Made by a program: the position numbers and the translations under genes. Below, piece by piece: positions 27,901 to 36,700 of a stretch of DNA of 64,000 nt. The notes under the pieces are model-generated. The model was given only the letters and a program-made list of their open reading frames with translations, was not told where the DNA came from and did no database searches. Origin of the DNA: Stentor roeselii (taxonomy: Eukaryota; Ciliophora; Heterotrichea; Heterotrichida; Stentoridae); NCBI GenBank assembly GCA_006503475.1, contig RSEH01000220.1:17496-81495 (forward strand). Direction: 5' to 3'. Each line of letters begins with the position of its first letter. Position 1 is the stretch's first letter.

Positions 27901-28254
27901 ATGACAAATCACTCAAAATACAACCCACTTGTTTCAGTTAAAAAAGTGTTAAACTTGTGTTTTAAGCTAAAATTGCTTTTACCAGATGAAATCAACTACA
28001 AAATAAAAGAAGTTCAAAATGAAGTCGAACAAGGAAAACTCACAACTGGCTTTTCTCAGGAAGTCCTCAGGAACAAGGTCGATTTAATCAAAATCTTTGA
28101 AAAAAAAGACGCATTAGGACTTGAAATCACCCTGCTGAACAACTGGGAACAAAAAATTTTAAAATTTCTAGAAAATCCTGAAGAACTTAAAGGAAATCTT
28201 AAAGTTTTCTGGAAAGTTTTAACTTCTGAAGTAAGAAAAATGAATTTAGAATAG
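25000..28254 (+). CDS. Axonemal dynein light-chain-domain protein (AXDND1-like)
   Basis: 1084 residues. Residues ~200-330 carry an Ax_dynein_light-like motif: DEYEIVLKSGLKEFVRQLT, then NVDRGQLLLDLIHHI (family pattern ELIRQV-x5-ERGLLLLRV) followed by a coiled coil. That domain occurs in the inner-arm light chain DNALI1/p28 and in AXDND1, whose length (~1000) is closer. The rest is disordered N-terminal Ser/Lys sequence, an acidic middle, and a large helical C-terminal part (~730-1080, e.g. LEKKS/FDFFMILRFFHQEKF). Likely an axoneme- or manchette-type microtubule protein. The ends of the protein are unrecognised. Stop TAG. Confidence 0.6.
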   Translation: MNIAKPTKPKFIPPIRTAASYLKTIAESQGPKFEKSSPEKKLPKTLTEHTSSIIINPISTESSCKILKPSLTMRQKSSFKLSRDISHLKDLKDMKYCKTETESSNDPMLPTDIERLRLFLTSSSQPRMKSQRSQICFRNSCIGNFFDGHSDSSLKPFDDFRVDDFGAPTGQQEISCLKEWFKQMKDRYLGKVIEENFTGKKQATVRDPSRMDEYEIVLKSGLKEFVRQLTALNVDRGQLLLDLIHHITLFWTAKLELAETNYKQKKTEDQAKIESLYLELNEKSSLFKEKEAIFNNELSLTRSENLLNLVEIQTLQETIKKLKAERIYRKKFELQRYNLIIQNFNEFRKITASNPEDPNQIKISKALQKKKESLTSSILNKIKFLHSNSMLLTSRLTQEQLIQHAMLSISADEIFLEKSCQTNSIDFCITQSTQLSQETSSIGVDTEEILEVMIGDDLTRNSENPGKVFNIFVTNENDEKFLAFSKKVTDFSDSSGFQSPLNSSRCKASDLTPDFDDLNKKSRSFFRSRYTSTAETQTEEKVFLQIMKQDEDEFMDWIIKDRKEHLMSIQKQIFDRKTELSKVNKFFNQHKGLCKSFQFEELDLSFYSDESFDVSVDADLELLRNSGIISQEVDLQSWREGYNFGFDSKFKGSLSPRSQKNDESFDLNDSKSGEIFKTKTKKDENIKKKKSTKIQEFHFQNKELRHSSQKHFTKPRFLENFLSDFQQAKKILITKKMVLKTISSIYSSAIAREEIDFEPLHLFVYEEFCSRYGQIRVVNKKIQDLMSAAVVYKDERRVTIFTKLFGISVKVGIPCYTRPREAFNFFISLNKLLETSHFGISVGNIKGKDFIPLIRAVECSRELLLKHFDPLKVLNFINSVEKKSIPDPNKINKRLIDQEVLQEMLLETFNDYNLTCEKFILDLLDSFRFFENPSKIHKFDFFMILRFFHQEKFASLFGSNPLDYFEEMTNHSKYNPLVSVKKVLNLCFKLKLLLPDEINYKIKEVQNEVEQGKLTTGFSQEVLRNKVDLIKIFEKKDALGLEITLLNNWEQKILKFLENPEELKGNLKVFWKVLTSEVRKMNLE

Positions 28255-28263
28255 TTAAAGGGT

Positions 28264-29067
28264 TTATTTTTTTAAAAAGTGATTTGGTGTCAGTGAAAAT
28301 TGACTTGAATTTCTTTTTTGTAGCTTTTTTCCTTTAAGACTTGTGCAAAATGGAGCTGTTCGAAAAGTTGAAACGATTGACGGAGTTTTTGATTGAAAAT
28401 TTTGATAAAAACTCATGACTTGTGCTCTTTTTAGTTTAATTATGTGAAAACTTGGAGTTTTGTAGTACTTTGGAAGAAAAGTGTCGGTTCTTATTTGGTT
28501 TTGTAAATCTGAGTTCTCAAAAGAAACAAGACTTAACTGCTCGTATTCTTCTGCAGTGTTTTTATTGAAATTTATCAGAGTACTTGACTTGGAATTCTCA
28601 ATTAATCGAGAAACTGGTGCAGTTTTCTCTGTTTCTCGAGAATTTGCCTTGGTTTGCAGTTTTGACCTGGTTATTTTGAATTTTTCTGTTATTTTTGTTG
28701 GGAAAGGTTTTAGAAATGAAGATTTTTTTAGATCTTTGAAAGAATTAGTTGGATGATGGATTTCTTTTAGTTTTCTGAAGTTACTCTTGGATTTTTGAAG
28801 AGTTGATGAAAGGCTTTCCCAAGGGATTGAAGCGGTTTGCTTGTCGAGTTGATCTGCAGCTTTTAGTATAGGATTCGCTGATATTATTGATGGAGGCCTT
28901 ATTGAACTTGGAGAACTTCTTTTGCAAAATGAACTTTTAGGGAAAGAAGAACCGATTTGGTCAGAATTTGAATAAAATGTGGAATCGAGTGAGTTGAAAC
29001 AAGGGTGAATATTTTTTCTTTTCTTTAGAGTTTTTACTTCGAAGATATAACTTTTATTTAGTTCCAT
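28264..29067 (-). CDS. Hypothetical Ser/Lys-rich protein, 267 residues
   Basis: No domain recognised. Mostly disordered composition (Ser, Lys, Thr, Asn, Phe) with short hydrophobic motifs such as PSFHIIKLKRAQVMSFYQNF. Start context ATAATGGAA. It ends 9 nt from the convergent gene's stop. Stop TAA. Confidence 0.6.
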   Translation of the reverse strand: MELNKSYIFEVKTLKKRKNIHPCFNSLDSTFYSNSDQIGSSFPKSSFCKRSSPSSIRPPSIISANPILKAADQLDKQTASIPWESLSSTLQKSKSNFRKLKEIHHPTNSFKDLKKSSFLKPFPTKITEKFKITRSKLQTKANSRETEKTAPVSRLIENSKSSTLINFNKNTAEEYEQLSLVSFENSDLQNQIRTDTFLPKYYKTPSFHIIKLKRAQVMSFYQNFQSKTPSIVSTFRTAPFCTSLKGKKLQKRNSSQFSLTPNHFLKK

Positions 29068-29111
29068 TATAATTATTTCTTTGCTCTTAACAATTTATGA
29101 ATTCAGCTAAG

Positions 29112-29666
29112 TTATTTCTTTTTTTTTCCAAGGGTTTTCATTGATTTAGACTTAGTTTGTAAATTTCTTGACTTGCCCATCACTGCTTTTTCCAGACCTT
29201 CCACCCGCTTTTGAATGATTTCCATTCTACGAATCTGGTCAATATCCTCAATAACAGAGACTGAGTTTCTACAAACTCTAGTTTTTCTGGATTCATTTGG
29301 TTCACAGCTACTTCTATAGTTTTTTTTCAAGTGATTTTCAATATCTTCAATTCTTTCAATAATCTTGCAAAACCTTTGATTATTAAGTTCAGTGATTTTT
29401 TGTTCTAAAAATTCAACTTTTTGTTCAAGAATCATGTTTTTTTTTTGCTCTTCTTTAAGAAAGACAAGGTTTTCTTTAAGAGCTTTTTCGTAAGAGTTTT
29501 TTAAATACTCTTCATTTCTCAGCTTTTCCAAGAGTTCTGAGAGTTTTTCAGATGAGGAGTCGGTTGGAGTGTATCTCTTGCTGAATTCGATACTTTTTTC
29601 TACGAGTCTTCGACTGTTTCTGAGCTCTTGCTCGATGTACGAAGGGTCGTATTTAGGAGATATCAT
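29112..29666 (-). CDS. Coiled-coil protein, 184 residues
   Basis: Residues ~5-110 are a heptad-rich coiled coil (LSELLEKLRNEEYLKNSYEK, LEQKVEFLEQKITELNNQ). A second helix near 140-165 (QIRRMEIIQKRVEGLEKAV) is followed by a basic tail ending in a Lys run. Generic structural protein; no family assigned. Stop TAA. Confidence 0.7.
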   Translation of the reverse strand: MISPKYDPSYIEQELRNSRRLVEKSIEFSKRYTPTDSSSEKLSELLEKLRNEEYLKNSYEKALKENLVFLKEEQKKNMILEQKVEFLEQKITELNNQRFCKIIERIEDIENHLKKNYRSSCEPNESRKTRVCRNSVSVIEDIDQIRRMEIIQKRVEGLEKAVMGKSRNLQTKSKSMKTLGKKKK

Positions 29667-30199
29667 TTATGGTAGTATTTGAATTTGGTCCTTTGTGTGG
29701 GGTGGGTTTAGTTGTGATGAGGTTTATGTATTAGCAAGGTGTTAAAAATAATTGGTTAGATGTGAGATTGGATTTTTGGTTAAATGATAGTCTTAGTGAT
29801 ATGGTTTTAGATCAATAGAGTTAATTGATTTTACATTTTGATGAAGTTTATTTGATTATTTTAGGGGATTTTAGATATGATATTTTAATTTGGGCAGATT
29901 TTAATAGTTATTTGTTGTTTGGTTGAGGTCTTTTAGGTTGAAAGCATTTAACCAATAAAAAAAACTAAAATAAAATATCTTCCATGAGATTTCGAAGATA
30001 TCTTCAATCAACTCAAATTCTTTTCTTATAAATTTCAAATCATATAAAAATATAACTACCTTATTTAAATGAAAGATTCAATTATTTAGTACCATAAAAT
30101 AATCTTGATACATTTAATATCTAATTTAATCAACTAATACAATCTATATGTTAATAATTCAATTTAAACATCCAATCAACTATCTCTATTTACTTCCAT
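29667..30199. other. Intergenic region with composition switch
   Basis: 533 nt without a gene. G/T-rich from 29667 to about 29935, then abruptly A/C/T-rich to 30199. It lies between the start of one minus-strand gene and the stop of the next. Confidence 0.5.
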
Positions 30200-30808
30200 T
30201 TATTCCTTCAACTCCTCAACCTGATCTGCTAAAGCACTTTCCCTCAAGCAAGGCGAAATGAATTTCTGAGGAGTAAGTCTTTCCTTACTACCACTTCTAA
30301 AAGATCTTTTACTAAACCTACATCTTCCCTTTTCCTCAACCTTTAAAATCTGCTGTCGATATTTCATAAACCTCTTAAAGTCCTTATTGAAATTTTCAAC
30401 TAAAATCTGAGGTTGTTTTTCCACAATTCTTTGAGCAATTCTTTGATTATCCATCAATATTTTTTTATCATTCTTTTTTCTATTAACTTCATTCAGACTT
30501 CGTTTTAAATCAAAGTTTGCATTAGGCAAAGAAGGGCTTTTTTTCATAGAAATATCAAGAAGACGTCCTAGAATCTTAATATTCTGATTTTTTATCTCAT
30601 CATTTTTGACTAGATAAGTCTTACAATTGCTGACTGACTTCCACCGACTATGCATAAGGGAGAGTTGGATGGAGTCTTTCATGTTTTTCACTAATGATGT
30701 TGGTTTACGGCTTTTGATATCTTGTAACTTTTTCGTGTGAATCTCTTGATTCGCCCGGATTGACTGTTGGAGGATCATGTTTGTATTGACATACATCGGA
30801 GCGTTCAT
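30200..30808 (-). CDS. CFAP97-like basic protein
   Basis: 202 residues, basic. The pattern KNDEIKNQNIKILGRLLDI ... DNQRIAQRIVEKQP ... FNKDFKRFMKYRQQI resembles the CFAP97/hemingway motif (reE-N-x2-LL-x-RL ... tYd-x6-y). Such proteins are short, basic and linked to cilia. Similarity is limited to the motif, so this is tentative. It starts at MNAPMYVNTN and is followed on the same strand, after 21 nt upstream, by the B-box gene. Stop TAA. Confidence 0.5.
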   Translation of the reverse strand: MNAPMYVNTNMILQQSIRANQEIHTKKLQDIKSRKPTSLVKNMKDSIQLSLMHSRWKSVSNCKTYLVKNDEIKNQNIKILGRLLDISMKKSPSLPNANFDLKRSLNEVNRKKNDKKILMDNQRIAQRIVEKQPQILVENFNKDFKRFMKYRQQILKVEEKGRCRFSKRSFRSGSKERLTPQKFISPCLRESALADQVEELKE

Positions 30809-30829
30809 AGTATTAAACTAATAATTTAA

Positions 30830-32062
30830 CTAAAAAATATATAAAATCGAGCATGGGTTTTTATCAGTGAAAATTTCCTTGCGTTCGTTGAAAGTAAAAA
30901 CATTTTGGCTAAAAGCTGAATAAAACATATAAAATCCTTCTCTAGCTTCTAAGTCTAACTTGATTTTTAGCTGTTCTCCTCGCTTTAACACAAAAGGATC
31001 TTTGAAAGGTACTTGATAAACAATATTATGATCGTCGTTCTCTAACATTTTTGAAGGTTCTTTCGATATTATTTTGTTCTGCAGGCTGATTTCCAAGGAG
31101 TTGATTATCATTAATGTTTCTTTCGGGCAAGCTCCGATAGCGATTCCAAAAACAGAGAAATCATCAAAAACGTTATGTGAAATAAAAATAGTCTGAGTCA
31201 AGTAAGTTCTTTGGCTTAGAATTGAAGATGAATAAAGTTTTAAAATATCCTGATTTTGAAGACGAAGGTATTCGTAATGATCTCTTACTACTCCTTCATG
31301 GTCTGAATCGTCGGGGTGAGGTCCTGGTGGGGGATCGTCATCATCACTACTAGAATCATTACCATTGAAACATGGCATTGGAAAACCAAGAAAAGGAGAT
31401 AGCTTCTTCTGGCTTTCATGAGCTACTTGGTTTAAGAACTCATCGTAATTTTTTAGTTTTTCTGAAGTTGACTCAAGAATTGGAGTTGCTTGATTTAAAA
31501 CCTTTTTTTTATAACTAAGTAATTTTGACTTTAGAGCATCTTCGCAGTTTTGAACGAGTTCATTGAATCTGAAATTTAGATATTTCATTAAATCGTAAGT
31601 GTTTTTTATAGTAAGTTTTCCTTTTGGGATTGATACTCCACGGCGTCGTCTTGGGTTTTGTTTTGTATATTTTGCGATTAGGTCTTCTAGAGCTGTTTTT
31701 ACTTTTGCTCCATTAAATTGCTCGATTTCACATTTTTTACAGCTTTCACAGTCGGCGCATACGATTATGTAGTGAGTTTTGCAGATTCCTTTCAAGTCAG
31801 ATTTATGTTTTTCGCATTTAGGAATAGAATTTTCTGGACCTCTGAGTTTTGAAAGCAACTTTTCATTTCTCATGAATTTTTCGATTGAGATGAGTTGACC
31901 TTTGAGTACTAATGTCACTTGTTTTTTTTTTAGTAGGAAATTGTTGCAACTTTCGCATAATATGCTGGTGCTTTTCTGAATATAAGATTTAGGAGCTAGT
32001 ACTGGGATGTGAACATCAGCATCGAATTTATTGTAGCAGTAGGTGCAGCTATCAGAAGTCAT
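30830..32062 (-). CDS. B-box/PHR-like protein
   Basis: 410 residues. The N-terminus has RING-like Cys pairs (CTYCYNKF, CESCNNF), then a B-box-like cluster (CEKH...CKTHYIIVCADC, CKKC). A helical region (~140-225) and an acidic/Pro linker (SSSDDDDPPPGPHPDDSD) follow. Residues ~265-410 are beta-rich with FGIAIGACP, VPFKDPFVLKRGEQLKI, GFYMFYSAF and a terminal CSILYI, fitting the PHR beta-sandwich (MYCBP2/BTBD family). A B-box plus PHR protein would be a substrate-binding ubiquitin-ligase-type protein; the PHR call is moderate. Confidence 0.6.
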   Translation of the reverse strand: MTSDSCTYCYNKFDADVHIPVLAPKSYIQKSTSILCESCNNFLLKKKQVTLVLKGQLISIEKFMRNEKLLSKLRGPENSIPKCEKHKSDLKGICKTHYIIVCADCESCKKCEIEQFNGAKVKTALEDLIAKYTKQNPRRRRGVSIPKGKLTIKNTYDLMKYLNFRFNELVQNCEDALKSKLLSYKKKVLNQATPILESTSEKLKNYDEFLNQVAHESQKKLSPFLGFPMPCFNGNDSSSDDDDPPPGPHPDDSDHEGVVRDHYEYLRLQNQDILKLYSSSILSQRTYLTQTIFISHNVFDDFSVFGIAIGACPKETLMIINSLEISLQNKIISKEPSKMLENDDHNIVYQVPFKDPFVLKRGEQLKIKLDLEAREGFYMFYSAFSQNVFTFNERKEIFTDKNPCSILYIF

Positions 32063-32226
32063 TTTTTATATATCTATATTTTTAAGGATTTAAGGGTTTA
32101 TGGGATTGAAGATTTATGGTTTTTTTAGTTTGAAGGTTAATGATTGAATCTTTTGAAATAATACAGCTTCATCACTACTTATAAACTCTCAATCTTCACC
32201 TATTTAATCACATAAATATTCCCAAA
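32063..32226. promoter_or_regulatory. Divergent intergenic region
   Basis: 164 nt between divergent starts; G/T-rich to about 32155, then A/C-rich to the importin-like ATG. Probably both promoters; no defined element recognised. Confidence 0.4.
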
Positions 32227-33750
32227 ATGAGTGAAAAGATACAAGAGCGTAACCAAAACTTCTTTAAGCACAAATCCGACTCAATCCTAGAAGAAAACAG
32301 CCGATACATGATTTCCCTTCGCAAAGAAAAAAGAATGAAGCACATAAACGAGAAGCGTAAGCTTTTTCAGTCTTCATCTTCATTGAAATCTCTGATGCCT
32401 TTACTCTCATCGTCCTCCCTAAGCGAAGACTCATTTTTATCATCAATAAACCGATGCAAGGAAGTGATTGAGTTAAGCAGCGAGCACAGCGAATTTTTTA
32501 GCAGCCTCGAGTTTATCAGTGAAGCAATTTCGAAGAAATCTGAGATTTTTCCCTTTGAAAAATTCTTTGATGATGGAATTATCAAAATTTACCAGCATTT
32601 ATTGTTGCAGAATGATAACAAGCAAGTCACAAATATCATTCTTAATACTTTTCTTAATTCTTTTGCGAATTGTGATGATTTTGTTACACAGTGCTCGAAT
32701 TTTGGAATCATGGATATTTTGATTAATCTTTCTCAGGTCACCAGTGATTTGAGTCAGAAAAATTCTGCTGTTATTGCGATTGGGAATATGCATGGAGGCA
32801 GACAAGAGATTACAAACTATTTCCTAATGATCAAGTACTGGGAAATTCTTCTAACATTCATTTTACTAAAAGATGATGAACTAGTCTCCAACAGTCTCTG
32901 GTGCCTATCATTCCTATACAAAAGCCCAAACAACCCAAGTTCTGAAGTTTCAATTGAAATCCTAAAAAGCATATCAACTCTCCTAAACACGAAAAAATTT
33001 TCAATAAAAAGAGAACTTTTATGGCTTTTCCACTACCTGACAAAAAGAGACCCATACGTGATTCATTATTTTATGAATAGAAATCTTCATAAAAATTTGT
33101 TAAACATAGTCGGGGAGAGTCAAAAAGAATTAGTAGCTCCAGCCTACTACATCCTAAACAACATAATCAGATCAAGCATGTCCCACACAAAAGTATTAGT
33201 CGAACTGGGCTTCGCCAACAAATTTTCTGTTTCATTTCAAAACAAAGGGTCAATTTACCAAACATATTCCCTTCGAACTTACTCTGAGATGCTAGGAAGA
33301 GGAATATTAGTCGTAAGAGGCTTAATTGATGACGATAGTTTTTTGAAATTTTTATCAGAAATCAACACGAATGTGACTGCGAATAACGCTGTGTTAAACG
33401 GAATTCTTCACTTAGTAAAGATGAAAGATATGCAAGTTAATCAGCACTTACTTAGAATCGATATCACCCGAGTGATCATTGAAGGTGATTGCAACAGAGA
33501 TAATGAAGGTATTCATACAATTATCAAAATATTGATAGAATTATTCGATTTTTACTCGCATCAAGAAATGGACACTTACCAAATGCTTATCGATTACTTC
33601 ATGAATATCGGGGGTGTTGATTTTATTGAAAAATTAAGTGACTCGAAATCTGTCGATATTGTCAACGACTCAATCGCCTTTCTTCGCGCTTTTTATGGTG
33701 AACAACTTCATGATTTACTTAAGGAAACTAATCATTTCAATTTTAGCTAA
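32227..33750 (+). CDS. Divergent importin-alpha-like protein
   Basis: 507 residues. The N-terminus has an importin-beta-binding-type domain: RNQNFFKHKSD...SLRKEKRMKHINEKRKLF, matching the RLKNFKHKGKD...LRKxKRxxxLxKRR pattern. Residues ~90-480 are ARM-like helices (AVIAIGNMHGGRQEIT is the ALGNIAG-type ARM motif; SNSLWCLSFLYKSP; RELLWLFHYLTK). The C-terminus DSIAFLRAFYGE fits the last helix. Canonical W/N arrays are only partly kept, so cargo specificity is probably altered. Likely role: nuclear import adaptor. The BEACH gene starts 3 nt after its stop. Confidence 0.78.
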   Translation: MSEKIQERNQNFFKHKSDSILEENSRYMISLRKEKRMKHINEKRKLFQSSSSLKSLMPLLSSSSLSEDSFLSSINRCKEVIELSSEHSEFFSSLEFISEAISKKSEIFPFEKFFDDGIIKIYQHLLLQNDNKQVTNIILNTFLNSFANCDDFVTQCSNFGIMDILINLSQVTSDLSQKNSAVIAIGNMHGGRQEITNYFLMIKYWEILLTFILLKDDELVSNSLWCLSFLYKSPNNPSSEVSIEILKSISTLLNTKKFSIKRELLWLFHYLTKRDPYVIHYFMNRNLHKNLLNIVGESQKELVAPAYYILNNIIRSSMSHTKVLVELGFANKFSVSFQNKGSIYQTYSLRTYSEMLGRGILVVRGLIDDDSFLKFLSEINTNVTANNAVLNGILHLVKMKDMQVNQHLLRIDITRVIIEGDCNRDNEGIHTIIKILIELFDFYSHQEMDTYQMLIDYFMNIGGVDFIEKLSDSKSVDIVNDSIAFLRAFYGEQLHDLLKETNHFNFS

Positions 33751-33753
33751 TAA

Positions 33754-36700
33754 ATGGAAATCAAAGAAAGCTTTGAGAACTTGTGGAAAGATGTTATTCA
33801 GAAAAAGAAAATCGAGGAACTTCCAAGGGTATGTCAAGTGATTATCAACGAAAAAACTCAGGATTTTCCTCATGATTTTCTTAAAAATCTTGGAAATGCT
33901 TTAGTTGAATTTTATTCCTACTGCTTAAAAGAGCGAGTTTTACTAAAAATAATGCATGAAAACTTATCAACGATATTTAAAGTATTTCACAACAGCTTCA
34001 AACAAAACATTTCAGGAGTTCCCAATAACTTTCTTGATAAAACAAAGGAATTCCTTAGGACTATCATTTCTCAAAAGCCGGTGAATCAGTCTGAATCTGA
34101 AGCTTTGTCAAGTTTAATTATTGTGATTCTTGAGATTTTAGGAATAATCACTGAATATAAGTCAATCACTGGAATTGAAGAAAGACTTTTGACCTTCTTG
34201 GTTAGTGTGTATCAAAGTCTTCTGTCTAAGTGTTTTTCAGATCAAGATATCAGGCAGCTTTGTGTTAATCCTTTCTTGCCGGAAGATAGGTTTATTATCA
34301 AACTCCCTGGGTACCCTAAGACTGCTCAAGATATTATAATTTTGACTCTTGCTAATCTTAAAAAGGTCCTTGAATTGATACATCATTTGAATGATCCGAA
34401 TTTGAGTTTATTTCTTAGTAATTTACTGGAAAGTTTGTTGAATTGTACTGACTTTCAATCATTAGAAGAGTCCACAAAATCCTTGCTAACATTCCAAAAG
34501 CTCCAATTATTCTACTCAATCCAAAAACTAATGCTAACCAAAAGCCAAAAAAAAGACCAAAAAAAGCTTTTCTTAAAACTCTCATCAGAAAAATGCAAAG
34601 ACCTGGTATATCTCTCACTAATCTTCTCAAACCGAATATCAGAACTTGACGAAATCACGAACTTCAAAAAAGACCTAAGTCCTCTAGGAATAACATTTTC
34701 CTTAATCTGCAATTTATTTTCAGACACATATTACGAAGAAATCGAGTCAATCTTATTAACCGCATTCGAAAAGATAGTTCACACAAGAGGTTCCGAGATA
34801 AGTTCAAAATTTTTAAACTACTCTTTACAGCTCCTAAAGATTTACTTTAAAAATCTAGGACTTCGATGCAGTCGATCCCTTTGGCTTAACAGTGAAGATT
34901 CCGGGCTTCTCCAGTTGTTATTCACGAAAAGTGTTTTCATCCCAAGTGTGAATGGAGGTTATTTTATTGACATAAAAAAAACTGAAAATTGGAATAAAAT
35001 CTGGATCGTCATTTGCAAAAACTCCAGAAATTTCAAATGGTTGAGTTCAGGAATACTTAAAAATCTTCATCAATTCTTTGAAGACTTCAGTTACGTTGTG
35101 AGTATCAAAGACTGGGTCATTTCGCAACTTGTTACAAATGAAAAGTATTTAAAGGAAAGTATAAAGTCTTCATTTGTAGAGGATTTATTGTTGTTAGTGA
35201 AAGACAGGATTTTTCAGATAGAGTTCTCTGATAACACCCAGGCACTGTTACAAGTGATTGTTTTTATACTAGGAATGAAAGAGTATTTCGTTAATTACAA
35301 CCCGACGCCGATTACTAAAATTTTATGTTCATTGATCTCTTCTTCTAGTCCCATATTCACAGATTCACTTTTTCGTTGTCTTGGAGAAGTCATTAAAATC
35401 ATTCATCATGAGTCACATCAAACTATCAGGGAATTTCTTGATTCACTCCATAACCCTTCAGCTATTTTCAAACTTGTTCAAATTGTTTCAAGTATCGTTC
35501 GAAGTTCGAAGACCAGTGGAGAAGTAGTCTGGCCTCTCTGTAGAAGTGGCTGGCTTATTACTTTTAAAAATAAACTTCTTGTTGATTTACCGAAACTTGC
35601 TCCTGAACTACAAATTCAACTTTGGAGAGAAATTTTATTGATTATTAAAATTTTGCTTTTAAATAACGAACTTTGTCAGTCGAAAGTTTGTGACTTTGAA
35701 TTTAACTCGGTTGCTAAAATACTTACTATTAAAGAACTTGATGAAAGTCTTGATTTTATTTGTGAAGAAACTGTTGAACTTGTGTTTGAGATATTGTTTG
35801 ATAGAGAAGTTGGAAAGGGTTCTAATAAAATAAGAACTCCTGAAATTCTTCCGTTGGTTTTAACCATGATTTTGTACTCGAAGGATAGTGAAAAAATGGT
35901 CAAGGCACGTGAAAAGTTTCAGATTTTGATGTTGAGTCAGAACTCGTTACCGTATTTAGGAAAGTTTGGATGTTTAGGAATTGTTTTGGATTATTTTTCA
36001 CAAGAAAATGCATCGCATTATGATTTGTTTGAGAAAATTTTGACTCAGGTAGTCCCCTACAACCTCCTTCCACAAGACCTAACCAAAATTTTTTCCCTTC
36101 TCCAAACAGTGAACGACAAAAAGCGTTTATTCCTTCTTCAATGTCTAGAGCAGTCAATAGCAAACTGCATAAGCGACACAAAGTTCATATCCTACTTAGT
36201 CCCAAGTAAATTTCTATTCTTCCGTTCAAAAAAGTACCTATCCTTATCAATCCCAGAGGACCAAATGGCTAAAAAGCAAGAATTTAGTGTTTTTTTCTGG
36301 ATCTGTTTCTCTAAACTAAAAAAAAAAACAGTTCTCGCAGACCTTCAAGACAAATCCTTAAATCGCTTCAAGTTAAAAGCAGACAGCAACTCACTCTGGG
36401 TGATCTACACCGACGGCAAAAAGAAAAAATTCAAAGCAAAAGGCGAAGTGAATCTTCTAACAAAAGAATGGTACTTCATCGGCGTTAGTTTCTTCAACCA
36501 AAGCGTGGTGAAATATTTCCGCCCAAAGGAAAACTTTAACCTTGTATTAAACTCACAAGTCGTAAACTGTAAAATTTCAGGAGCCTTGCCTTCTTCAGTT
36601 GGGAACTTCAAGACTTTAACTCTAGGAAAGTCGATGAGAAAAACAAGAGTCGTCGACGCTCGCATTACAAGTTTTTTTATTTCAAGTGTTTGTCTTTATT

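Noticed and set aside
32368-32384. GTAAGC...CAG segment in the importin-like gene as an intron
   Set aside because: It is 14 nt, would shift the frame, and the unspliced sequence matches the IBB domain.
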